Assembly: GCA_020002185.1 (NCBI GenBank)
Contig: CM034543.1
Span: 27,980,886-28,044,885, forward strand
Reading direction: 5' to 3'
Length of the DNA: 64,000 nucleotides
From: Paraescarpia echinospica
Lineage: Eukaryota > Annelida > Polychaeta > Sabellida > Siboglinidae
Shown: positions 1-11,800 of the stretch, piece after piece
Layout: every line of letters starts with the position of its first letter
Position numbering within the stretch: the stretch's first letter is position 1
Position numbers and translations under genes: made by a program
Notes under the pieces: generated by a model
What the model was told of the DNA's origin: nothing
Database searches by the model: none
The model's input: only the letters and a program-made list of their open reading frames with translations

Positions 1-345
1 TCTAATCCAGATCGCTTCTTTGATGCCTCTTGCCCTCCAGTCCAACTCCCTGTCCACAAATTTGGCCCCCTCCCAGTCTACTATGTGATTTTGCTGTGTC
101 ATGTGGTCTGTGATGGCTGATTTGTTCATCTCCTTTTCCGATCTTTTTCTGTTGTTCCTGGTGTAGGGTCTGTTCATTGTTGCTCTGTCTGCGTCATCTC
201 TGTGTTCTCTGATGCGGGTTCCAAGTGTGCGTTTAGTTTCTCCGATATATGTGGCATTGCAGTTCCTACATGATATAGCATACACTACTTCGCACATCTT
301 GTGTGGTTCCACTTTGTCTTTTGGTCTTACCAGTGACCTCTTGGT
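1..345 (-). pseudogene. GIY-YIG endonuclease domain of the Penelope-like element
   Basis: Read on the minus strand, this stretch gives a continuous frame containing VVYAISCRNCNATYIGETKR, then TLGTRIREHRDDAD and, further on, a conserved ITDHMTQQNH segment. The CxxC, the Y-I-G triad and the R-x3-EH pattern are the hallmarks of the GIY-YIG nuclease fused to Penelope-type reverse transcriptases. The domain nicks target DNA to prime reverse transcription. This stretch has no stop, unlike the RT upstream of it, but it is separated from the RT by the 70-bp array that changes frame, so the full protein cannot be made from this copy. The C-terminal end lies outside the window. Confidence 0.85.
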
Positions 346-509
346 GTTGTAAGGTTTCATTGCTGTGTTCACTTTGTATTTCTTCATGATCCGTGATGTG
401 GTTTCGGATAATCCTTGGACATACGGAAGTACCACCATGCCTTTGCCCATGTCTTTTTCCACAGTCTTCTTCCTGATGTTGGCTTCATTCTTTTGTTTCA
501 TCTTTCTTT

Positions 510-929
510 GTACCGTTGATATAGTCCACTGTGGATACCAGCATCTCTTTAGGATTTCTTTGATGTGTTCTCTTTCTATGTACCATTGATATGGTCCACT
601 GTGGATACCAACATCTCTTTAAGACTTCTTTGATGTGTTCTCTTTCTCTGTACCATTGATATGGTCCACTGTGGATACCCGCATCTCTTTAGGACTTCTT
701 TGATGTGTTCTCTTTCTCTGTACTATTGATATGGTCCACTGTGGATACCCGCATCTCTTTAGGACTTCTTTGATGTGTTCTCTTTCTCTGTACCATTGAT
801 ATGGTCCACTGTGGATACCCGCATCTCTTTAGGACTTCTTTGATGTGTTCTCTTTCTTTGTACCGTTGATATGGTCCACTGTGGATACCCACATCTCTTT
901 AGGACTTCTTTGATGTGTGTTCTCTTTCT
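510..929 (-). repeat. 70-bp tandem array, six units, inside the Penelope-like element
   Basis: Six units begin at 510, 580, 650, 720, 790 and 860, each with the same core (ATGGTCCACTGTGGATACC, or ATAGTCCACT in the first). The unit comes from the linker between the RT and the endonuclease (minus-strand peptide HIKEVLKRCGYPQWTI). Because 70 is not a multiple of three, successive units are read in successive frames; the same peptide appears in all three frames across the array. The last unit has a 2-bp insertion. Confidence 0.93.
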
Positions 930-1703
930 TTGCGTTTATCTTCCTCCTCTGTGACAAGCATTTCACATCTGTTTAGTAGCATACGGATCACTCCCATCTT
1001 ATGGTATAATGGATGATGTGAGGAGAAATTTTGATATTGGTCCATGTGGGTACTCTTTCGGAAGATCAGAAGTTTCACCTCCCCCGATTCCTTTCTGACT
1101 AGTAATGTGTCTAAAAATGGCATATTTCCTTCCGTTTCCTCTTCGTGTGTGAATTTTATGCTGTTAGTTTCATTCACTGTGTTAAGATGGTCAGTCAGGT
1201 GTTGTGTCATCCCTGCCTTTCTAACTTTGAGAATGTCATCAACATAGCATTTCCACATTCTTGGTTTACATGTGACAGGGGCTGTGGTGATGGCCTCTTT
1301 CTCGAGATGTTCCATGAAGAGGTTGGCGACAATGGGGGACACATGGCTGTGCCAAATTTCAGTTGGTATACAGCGTTTCTGAATGTAAATTAGGTTGTGT
1401 TCAGAACAAAGTCCAGTAGTTCAATAATATCTTTTATTTCCCGTCTTGTCTGGTCTGCTAATGTGGCGTCATTCTGTAGTCTGGTCTTGATTATCTTCAT
1501 TGTCTTCAGTATAGGTGTGATCGTGAACAGAGACACGACATCATGGGAGGTGAAATTTCATCTTCGTGTAGCGTCAGTGATTTCAGTTCCTCTACCAGGT
1601 GTCTTGAGTTTTTCACATGGTGTTGCGTCAGTCCTACCTTTAGGGCAAGAAGATCTGCCAAGCTTCGTGACACGTTGTATGCTATTGTGCCAGTATAGTC
1701 CAC
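899..1703 (-). pseudogene. Reverse transcriptase core of the Penelope-like element
   Basis: Two minus-strand open stretches, 1703-1506 and 1342-899, carry the RT. The first has the conserved DYTGTIAYNVSRSLADLL and GLTQHHVKNSRHLVEEL blocks. The second has SPIVANLFMEHLE, the catalytic YVDD motif (as KCYVDDIL), the MPFLDTLL block and the SHHPLYHKMGVIRMLLNR block, all characteristic of Penelope-like RTs and not of LINE or LTR RTs. Between them the frame carries at least one stop and one shift, so this copy is dead. It would copy element RNA in the nucleus if it were intact. Confidence 0.88.
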
Positions 1704-1798
1704 AATAGGTCTTAGGGGGTTGTCTTTTTTTGTATTTTCGGTGTACAGTACAGTCTAGGGATAGCTTCTGCTGAGGAGTAAAGATAGTAGTACTGTTG

Positions 1799-2020
1799 TT
1801 ATGTGATCTTACCCTCTCTCTTTAGTCGGGTGAGTATGGCAATTAGTTTTCTCTTGTACTTAGCCATTGGATCTGATTTCAATTTGGAGTATGTTTTCTC
1901 ATCATCCACCATCTCACGTACTTTCTTCTCATATTGTGCTTTGTCCATTACTACCGTGTCACGTCTTGTCCGCCGGTAGATTGATGATTGTTTTGTTTTT
2001 TCCAAGTGATTTAAGTGCAT
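1799..2020 (-). pseudogene. N-terminal region of the Penelope-like ORF
   Basis: A 73-residue open stretch starts MHLNHLEKTKQSSIYRRTRR and continues with a charged helical segment ending LIAILTRLKREGKIT. This lysine/arginine-rich stretch directly before the RT matches the N-terminal part usual in Penelope-like elements. A short shift separates it from the RT segment at 1703. No initiation context can be judged because the element is decayed. Confidence 0.6.
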
Positions 2021-2050
2021 TACTCTCTACTTTACTAGCATCTAACAGTA

Positions 2051-2087
2051 GTCGTCTGAAAAGACTGCTAAAAGCAGTCGAAACGTC
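2051..2087 (+). ncRNA. Hammerhead-ribozyme-like core, probably degenerate
   Basis: Plus strand: CTGA (2056-2059), then AAA, a perfect 6-bp stem GACTGC/GCAGTC (2063-2068 and 2074-2079) with a 5-base loop, then GAAAC (2080-2084). This is the spacing of the hammerhead core CUGANGA - stem II - GAAA, except that the invariant G8 is A at 2061. Penelope-like elements are known to carry hammerhead motifs in their terminal repeats. The motif lies on the strand opposite to the adjacent element's coding strand, which could reflect an inverted terminal-repeat copy. I could not find a matching stem III strand, so activity is doubtful. Confidence 0.4.
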
Positions 2088-2524
2088 ACGAGAACAAAAG
2101 GTAAACTGACTGTGAAATAAGTAAAAATATCACTCAAATGTCCGCATATGTTTTACTGCAGCGCAACAAGATTGCCAATTTACCTGCTAAGGTAATTAAT
2201 AAAAACAATAATTATCAGAAAAAAAAAATATATCATAGGAATGCTTAGCAATGTATTCTTGATCACAAACTAGTATACGTTATTCTGTTATTGATCCACA
2301 TTAATCTGATTAAAGTAACTGACTGCTACTGTACTATATTTATATTTGCAAATTATATGCATACATTGTATCCAAATAAACATTTTGCCACTGAGTATAA
2401 CTTACACAATGTATAATTTTATATAAATTTGTTTTGCAAATATGAATATTACAGATGCATTCTAAACTTTCACATTATGCCATCAGATTTTAAATGAAAA
2501 TGGTACATTATGAATTGTACTTAC
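2088..2524. other. Intron, no feature seen
   Basis: This is AT-rich sequence between the end of the Penelope-like element and the last immunoglobulin exon in the window. I see no coding stretch or repeat. Confidence 0.5.
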
Positions 2525-2809
2525 AATTAACGAGGAGTGGAAACTCAACACCACGCACTCCAGTTTCCGCAATGTTAGTTGCAACACACGAGTAGTTGCC
2601 ATCATCCCGGGAATGGTCAAGTGAATTTATTGTCAAGTCTCTGCCACTTTGTTGGTAGTGACCCAAGGAAGAGATTGGTGTGGTTCCTTTCTGCCATGTC
2701 ACTGTGCCATCTTTTGGTCTGCCAGCTGTGATGTCACATGTCAGTGTCACTGACTGACCTTGTGTTGGAGGAGTGGAGCCTTTCTTAGTCACTCTGGTAC
2801 TTGGTGGGT
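2525..2809 (-). CDS. Ig-domain exon 5 of the minus-strand receptor gene
   Basis: This 285-bp exon encodes a 95-residue C2/I-type Ig domain. The acceptor is TGTTACAG just above 2809 and the donor GTAAGT starts at 2524. Visible hallmarks are the first cysteine in VTLTCDITAGRP, the core tryptophan in TVTWQKG, and the DDGNYSC motif with the second cysteine. The domain starts with the Pro-Pro-Ser-Thr linker and ends FPLLVN. It is almost a duplicate of the exon at 4780-5064. The phase is 1 at both ends. Confidence 0.87.
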
Positions 2810-5800
2810 CTGTAACAGACACATCGGCTGATACTAGATCGATCTCAGCCAATGGTTCTTGGTGCTGTTACAAACAGTTAACATTGACTGATTCATGAGG
2901 GACAAATCATTAGTGGGTGTGATATTTAGGAATGAACAATAAAAACAATATGTAGTTATAACTCTGGCATTATCATCCTGCTCATCACAAGCCAAACTAA
3001 CCTGCTCATCACAAGCCAAACTATGCCTGCATTAGGATTACATTTTGAACTTTGATGGAAAAAGGCCGTTTACCAATGAAAATGTGACATACGACAGTAG
3101 AGACTGAATTAAGAAAGAACGGGCAGAGACCAACAATGGAAGGTTGTGTGTGTGTGTGTGTGTGTGAGCGTGCATGCGTGCGTGCGTGCGTGAGTGAGTG
3201 AGTGAGTGAGTGAGTGAGTGAGTGAGTGAGTGAGTGAGTGAGTGAGTGAGTGAGTGAGTGAGTGAGTGAGTGAGTGAGTGAATGAGTGAGTGAGTTAGTG
3301 AGTGAGATGCCGAGAGTGGGTTAGGGTTGTTTGATTTGTTCTGGAAAGAATATTGCTGCTTGATGAGTTGACTTTTTAAAAATTAACTTTACCTTTTGAA
3401 TAATGTAATTCTTATATTCTTGCCAAAGTTTGTTGTATTTGTAATTTAGTTTATTTTTGTGTGTTTTCTTTGTATGTGAATAGTTTTGTGTTTACCTGTG
3501 CACATGCATAAACGTAGATTGATGGTTATATTTTGTTTATTAATCCATGACTATCATGTAAAGTGCTTTGATCTAGCAAGGAAATCCTCTCCACTAAAAA
3601 CAAGTAAGAAATACATTATTTATTACATATAATATGAAAATAAAAGCTTGTTTATATTGTATACCTGGGACTTCAGCATGGAAATATGCACAAGAATATT
3701 GCAACTGTATTCATGATTACGATTATATTGGTAATATAATCGACTATAGCTATGCATACTTGGCCTTTTTGACCAATCACGAATATAATAAATTGTGAAT
3801 GATTAATCATAAACTGTCAATAATGATGTGATTACCAAGAAAAACTAAAGGTGTGTTCTTGTTTAGAGCACTATCCAGTCCATTAACTTCTCAAAACACT
3901 TTATTCCCTGGTAGACCTGTTCAATTGAACACCATCTTGACTTCTCTTGGAAACACAGTTCATTGAAATGCTGCAGCTATGCAATGAATTGGAGAAATAC
4001 AGAGTAAATGAAGTTGTGCAAGATTCAAAACAGCAGCAAGATGATTAAAATCCAGTATCTCTCGATTGTGAGTCAGGTGCCATAACCACTACACTGCACC
4101 ACAACATACCACACCACACCACACCTACACAACACCACCACACCACACCACACCACACCTACACAACACCACCATACCACACCACGCCACGCCACGCCAC
4201 GCCACGCCACACCACACCTACACAACACCACCACACCACACCACACCACACCACATATACATTATAACACACCACACCTACACTACACCCCACCTACACC
4301 ACATCATATCACACTACATCTACTACACTACACCTACACCACCATACCATACTACACGTACACTATACCACACCTACACTACACAACCACACAACGCTAC
4401 ACAATACCACACCACACCACACTTACATGACACTACACCACACCACACTACACCTACACTACACTATATCACACCACACCTACACTACACAACCACACCA
4501 CACTACACCTACACTACACTATATCACACCACACCTACACTACACAACCACACCACACTACACTATGCCACACCACACCTACACTACACCACCACACCAC
4601 ACGACACCACCACACCACACTACACTACACCACACCTACACCACACCACACCTACACCACTCCATATCCCACCACAACTCATTACACCTACACTACAGTG
4701 CACAATAACAGATAGTTTAAAGAACATATTGATTGTTTACGACATATGTATGTGTGTGCAAGTGCCAATGTGTACTTACAGTTGACCAGAAGTGGAAATT
4801 CAACACCGCGGTCTCCAGTTCCTGCAATGTTTGTTGCAACACACAAGTAGTCGCCGTCATCCCGGGAATGGTCAAGTGAACTTATTGTCAAGTCTCTGTC
4901 ACTTAGTTGGTAGTGACCTGAGGAAGAAATTGGTGTGGTTCCTTTCTGCCATGTCACTGTGCCATCTCTTGGTCTGCCAGCTGTGATGTCACATGTCAGT
5001 GTCAGTGACTGACCTTGTGTTGGAGGAGTGGAGCCTTTCTTAGTCGCTGTGGTACTGGTTGGGTCTGTAACAGACACATGGGCTCATATAAATAATGTGA
5101 AGTATAATTATCACACTGCAACACAACTACCGGTACAATGTAGGAAGACCTACTAACTTTAGCCTGTCTATGCCTGTTGGCCCATGTGTAAGGCAGAGAG
5201 TGTTAGCATTACAATGTACACTTAACGATATTGCTATATACATGCAAATTTCATTAGAATCAAAAATAGTAAATTAAAAGAACTCAAATGTTTGTTTATG
5301 TAAATACGTGCTGCTTACAAACAGATGATAAACCACTTCACCTATAGTGATTTCATTGGTACAAGTGCAATAATAATACAGTGCTTCTCAACCTATATAA
5401 TTTCATGGTGCACTTTTGAGTTTGATGAGTTCTCATGGCACACTAAACCAAATGTTACCATTATAAAGGGAAACGAAAGGCAACTTTTTTGTGTTATGCA
5501 CCTAAAAGAGTTAATACAAACTAACTATAATCACATTTATAATGTCTGTGGTTAATTACAAAACAAACATTGAATGCACAGCTTCCAAATTTCATAGACA
5601 GCACCACTGTTGGCGAGAAAACTATGCGAATAATTCTGTATGAATGTACTGGTTTTTGCCAAACCGACGGATAGCACTATACTATGTTAAACAACTTGTT
5701 ATTCATTTAGGATTAATTATATTAAATCTTGTAATGTTATTATGAAACGTTCTGACTTTCTGAAGAGTTAATAACTGTAATTCCAGGCTATGTTAATCAG

Positions 5801-8800
5801 TGTTGTACTATTGTTCACATGTCCCACTTCCCGTGAACATTTGCTATTCAGCTTTCTCTATACTCATTGTTGTGCAACGTATTTTATTCTGCAATTGTTC
5901 TAACTTGGGCCCAGCATATTTTAGCTTTTGTTCACGTGGATGTGATGCCAACCAAAATAGGACTAAGTAGGCTCTAATAATTAGTTAGCCATCACATTTC
6001 TAGAGGATACCCTCCGGCTCTGGCATCACAACGGAAACCAATTTATGCCTAATTGATTTATCTTCAAGAAACATAACAGAGTCGAGCATTTATAAACACT
6101 AATAATAGCTGCCTAATTATGTATATAACATCAGATCCTGCAAATGGTACAAAATAAACGATTAGGTATCATAACCTTATTGCAATTTAATTTTGCAGCA
6201 TGCGACAGAAAATCAGGGACACTTTGACGACTGAAGTCGTGATTAAATACCGTCGGCACATCTCCCAGCTTCATTTCATCGGATCTTGTCCCATCAACTG
6301 GTGATATATCTACTTCAAAGCATGGTTTTTCAAAATGAGCCAAACAAAGTGCATTATACTGCGACTGTTTCCAACCAATGTATCTATCCACAGTTATGAG
6401 TCCACTGATTGACTTCTGATCTGTTCAAAGAAGTTCAAAGAAATTGTTCACAGTAGTATTGCTACACCCACATGCAGAAAAGTATGGCATATTATCAATT
6501 CATGTCTTTATTGCAAACCCATCTTGTATAAATCCAATGAATTATATGCCATGACATGTGTTGGCAACTGAACCAAGTTCAGAAGGAATTGGTTACGTGT
6601 CGGGAACTCATTTATCGACTGCTTCTAGCCAAATCATTGCATCACCAGCAAGATGTCAGCCTTCATGTTACCGGAAATTTCAGTAGAATCTACTACTTTG
6701 AGACCACCACTGATGTCAAAAATTTGATTGTGGTTGCAAATGGTTAGTTGATATTAATTTTTTAGGAGCATAACACCAAAAAGGTGTCTTTTGTTTCCCT
6801 TTAATTCATTCTAACTTTTTGCAAACACATTGTATTTAGAAAGAAGACTGAACATCCTCTTTTCCATATGGGTGAACTGATTTATTCACTTTTTTAATTT
6901 AGAATCCTTTCAATATTCCATTGGACTTACATAATATTTCAAATAACTATATCAATTAATTTGAAGTTATATGAGGAAAGAGAATTATTATTACCATTCT
7001 TGATCATTTCAAAACATTTTTTCTCATATATGCCACTATTGTTGACAAATATAACTGTAAATGTTCTCAGAAGCAATCAAGTGTAATTCACTGATGGCTC
7101 AAAATTATATATGGCATTTGTAAGAAACTTTCACCTGCATGGAAAAGACAGGCACAAAATGTTTGGATCTACGCTAGAAAATCTACACAAGTTATTGTTC
7201 TTGATTAAGAATGCCAGTACTAAGCTCAATTCACACAGGTACGTTTGAAATAAATGGTAGCAATACATCAATGGCATGATTACATATGACTTGATAATTA
7301 GTTTGCAACTGCACCCATAGTGTGCAACTTAGAAAGCAGTCATGGGTATTCAAAGACTACAATGCATAACTAACACATCTATGATAAAGCATGTCCCTCG
7401 TTGGGTATAATTCTTGGTTTTTCAGCTACAGATACTTCTAAGTTTTATTTTTGTAGATTTCATAAGATTTAACAAGATTGCCACCCAGAGAATTAACTCT
7501 AGTGGCAGGTGGACAAGGAAGCCTTTTGGCTTATCGAGAGTCTGACCCTTTTATCTATGTGTATCCCACCCTTCTGAGGTATGTGTCGATTTTATTTTTA
7601 AACATATTCACGCTACTAGCACCCACACAATCAGCAGATAATCTGTTCCATTCATTTACAGACCTTTGTGAAAATTAGAACTTTCTTATATCTAATAATC
7701 TACACTGCTCCTTTGCTAATGTAACTTTATGTCCACTAGTCCTTCTATCTTTCTTAACTGAGAAAACATATTCCTATCACTATTTTCATAACCATTCATT
7801 ATTTTAAACACTTCTATCTGATCTCCTCTCAATCTCCTTGTCTCTAGTGTTGGTAAACTGCATTTTTTTAGGCGTATTTCGTAACTAAGATCCCTCAGTT
7901 TTGGTATCATTTCAGTTGCTCTCCTCTGTACTCTTTCTAGCATATCTATGTCCTTCCTGCGATATGGCCTCCACGCTTGAATACAATATTCTAAATGAGG
8001 CCTAACTATTGTTTTGTACAGCGGTATTATTAGCTCTTTTTCTTTATACGTTATGTTTCTAATTAAACCAAGGATTTGATTTCCCTTTGAAGCTGCAATT
8101 CCGCACTGCTCTGAAACCTTCATATCAGCACTAATGGTTAACCCTAGGTCGTTTTCTTTTACAGTAGTACTTAGTACAGTACCCCCCATTGTATATTCTA
8201 CCTCTTCATTCCCATGTCCTGCGTGGAGGCATTTACATTTCCCAAAATTGAACACCATTTCCACTTTTCAGACCATTTGATCAACTTGTCAAGATCATCT
8301 TGTAAATGTTGTCTATCTCCATCACTTTTAATCCTTCTAAATACTTTTGTATCATCCGCAAATTTCAACACCTTGCTTGATATTTCATCATCCAAATCGT
8401 TGATATATATTAACAATAATATAGGTCCTACTACTGATCCCTGTGGTACCCCACTCAATACCGATTTCCAGTTTAAAGCCTCCCCATCAACTACTACACG
8501 TTGTCTTCTGTCAATCAGCCATTTTTCTATCCAGTTTATTATACCATTTCCTATGCCATGGGCCTTTAGTTTAAGCAATAATCTTTGATGTGGTACTTTG
8601 TCGAAAGCTTTTTGAAAATCTAAGTAGACGATATCTACTGGTGACCCCTCATCTACCCACTTGGTGATGTCTTCCAAAAAACATAACATATTTGTTAAGC
8701 ATGACCTCGTTTTAAAAAACCCATGTTGAAATGGGTTTATCAAGTTATGTTTAACAAGAAAATCCACCATGTGATCTTTAATTAGTCATTCTAATAATTT

Positions 8801-11800
8801 GCAAATCACTGATGTTAAACTCACTGGTCTATAGTTCTCTGACTTGTTTCTCGAACCTTTTTTAAATAACGGTATAATGTTTGCCTCTTTCCATTCTAAA
8901 GGAACCACTCCCTCTTCTAATGACAAATTGAAAACTGTTGCAAGCGGTACGCTAATTTGTTCTACAATTTCCAATAGTAGTTTGGGCAGAATCCCATCCA
9001 CTCCTGGTGATTTATTATCCTTCATAGCCCTTATTTTCTTAGTTGTTTCTATGTACATGTTTTATGTGAGACTGTCTGTCTGTTTCTATATTCATGTTGT
9101 ATGTGAGAATGTCTGTCTGTTTCTATGTGCATGTTGTATGTGAGACTGTCTGTTTCTATGTGCATGTTGTATGTGAGACTGTCTGTCTGTTTCTATGTGC
9201 ATGTTGTATGTGAGACTGTCTGTCTGTTGCTATGTGCATGTTGTATGTGAGACTGTCTGTTTATTTTATGTGCATGTTTTATGGGAGACTGTCTATCTGT
9301 TTCTATGTGCATGTTGTATGTGAGACTGTCTGTCTGTTTATATGTGCATGTTGTATGTGAGACTGTCTGTCTGTTTCTATGTGCATGTTTTATGTGAGAC
9401 GGTCTGTCTGTTTCTATGTACATGTTTTAAGTGACACTGTCTGTCTGTTTCTATGTGCATGTTGTATGTGAGACTGTCTATCTGTTTCTATGTGCATGTT
9501 TTATGTGAGACTGTCTATCTGTTTCTATAAGCATGTTGTATGTGATAATGTCTGTCTGTTTCTATGTGCATGTTGTATGTGAGACTGTCTGTCTGTTTCT
9601 ATGTGCATGTTGTATGTGAGACTGTCTGTCTGTTTCTATGTACATGTTTTAAGCGAGACTGTCTGTCTGTTTCTATGTGCATGTTGTATGTGAGACTGTC
9701 TATCTGTTTCTATGTGCATGTTTTATGTGAGACTGTCTATCTGTTTCTATATTCATGTTGTATGTGAGAATGTCTGTCTGTTTCTATGTGCATGTTGTAT
9801 GTGAGAATGTCTTTCTGTTTCTATGTGCATGTTGTATGTGAGACTGTCTGCCTGTTTCTATGTGCATGTTGTATGTGAGACTGTCTGTCTGTTTCTATGT
9901 ACATGTTTGAATGTCAGACTGTCTGTCTGTTTCTATATGCATGTTGTATGTGAGACTGTCTGTTTCTATACATGATGTATATATGTGTGCTGTATGTATG
10001 TTTCATCATGCAAGCATTGTAATGCAACAGAACAACCTTCTGCATATGGCAGAGTGATATCACTCCTCAACAGAAACGGAAGGAACACCAACATATCAAA
10101 GCTGAGATCCAACAGAAGATCTGTGACATTAACAGCAAGTAGTGGCAAGAGAAAGCCAAAACAATTCAATGCTTTGCTGAGTAACATGACATGTGAAACT
10201 TCTTCCATGCGACAAAGGCTATGATTATGACTAAAAATTTTTGTTTTGTTGCATATCTAAGCTCAGGTTCCTGAGCATATAGGCACCATGGAAGAATACT
10301 ATTATATTATGAACGTCTATGGGCCGAGACCAAATGGCCACTATCCTCTCTGGTCTCCAGATGCAGCTCTCCTGAAAATTGACACTGTCTAGTTCTAGTT
10401 GTTTCCAGCACTCGGCAACTTATATTAACTGACTAGTCAGTATATTTATATATATATAATATTCATATATATATATATATATGAATATTATTATATTATG
10501 GACGTCTATGGCCCGAGACCAAACCACTGACCAAAGAGATACACCCAGAAACCCAGTGTGGCTTTAGGTCATCTCCAGGAAATATTTAATAATTAAGATC
10601 AGTGTTGCACTTGTAATGCTCACTGCAGGCATGCAGATAACATATCACAGCAACATGGAGCACTGAAAGTGAGCATCTGCAATGTTCATTGATGACAGTC
10701 TCAATGCCCATATATATAAAGATAGATGAAATCCTCATTCCTGAAATATAAGTGTTCATGCTCCACCACCGGAATTTGAGCTGGTTTCAGCAAGACAGTG
10801 CCAGATGGCTGAGGTGATATCGCACCGAGAGTGCAAACATGCCTAAGAGCAGCAACATTTATAGATTGCCTTTAGCTCCACATTTCTCCTAGAGAACTGG
10901 CCAACATCCATCAGTTCACAGTTACCATGATTGAAGAATGGAGAGCGATGTCTCATTGTCGATTACAGAGACTCATGAGGTCACTGCAAAGGAGAATACA
11001 GACCTCCATTGTTGTCAGATGGCACCTTCAGCCATATATTTCATATGCACACACTACTGATGATAACAATGATATCTATATAATTAAATTATAGGATTTA
11101 CAAAAAAAAATGTATGTCTGAAACCATAGGTGTTAAGAAGAAAGTTTGCTATTATGTAAACAAATGTGTTGCTTGTTTTAAATATCTCTGTATGTTGTGA
11201 AATAAAACAGTACTCACAGTTAACCAAAAGTGCAAATGTTGCACTGGAGGGTCCAGGTCCTACAGCATTCTCTGCAGCACACGAGTAGTCGCCGTCATCC
11301 CGGGAATGGTCAAGTGGACTTATTGTCAAGTCTCTGTCACTTAGTTGGTACGGACTAGAGGATGCTATTTGTGTGCTGCCTTTCTTCCATGTCACTTTGA
11401 TATTGGTCGTGGGATTCCCGGCTGTGATGTCACAGGTCAGTGTTACTGAACTCCCATCTTTTGGATTGTCAGAACTAGTCTGTTTAACTTCGGTACTGGG
11501 TGGGTCTGAAACAGTTTTAGTACATGGTTAACAAATTTCTTATGATTTGCTTTCTAATAATTTAGTACACATCATATTATTATAAACTGTAATGATCAGT
11601 TTAAATAAGGACTATGTTTAAATGTAATTATTACAGTTTCATTACGTTAACATATTATTGCAAGGATCTTGCACATTTAACTTATACCAAAGTATTAGGT
11701 GTACATGTACTTTAAAAGGTCCTAATTAAAGCATCCTGTTTATTACCTGATTTGCAGACTTTTTTGAAACACTTTAAAATGTATTACAATAATATATTAT

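Larger units (their letters stand above)
1..2030 (-). mobile_element. Penelope-like retroelement, decayed, runs off window edge
   Basis: In minus-strand order I see an N-terminal Penelope-type region (2020-1799), a reverse transcriptase core (about 1703-899) and a GIY-YIG endonuclease (about 345-1). This order is diagnostic of Penelope-like elements, which copy themselves by target-primed reverse transcription with the GIY-YIG nuclease. The reading frame is broken several times: an in-frame TAA replaces an expected aromatic codon near 1392, there is a shift just before the SPIVANL motif, and a 70-bp tandem array sits between the RT and the endonuclease. It lies at the 3' side of the immunoglobulin exons, so it is probably an insertion in that gene's downstream intron. 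The element continues beyond base 1. It looks inactive. Confidence 0.88.

Noticed and set aside
510..929. Possible CRISPR array (regular 70-bp spacing), also 9059-9970
   Set aside because: The units are contiguous with no unique spacers, and the host is an animal.
8214..8588. 124-codon plus-strand ORF
   Set aside because: It is the antisense shadow of the LINE reverse transcriptase.
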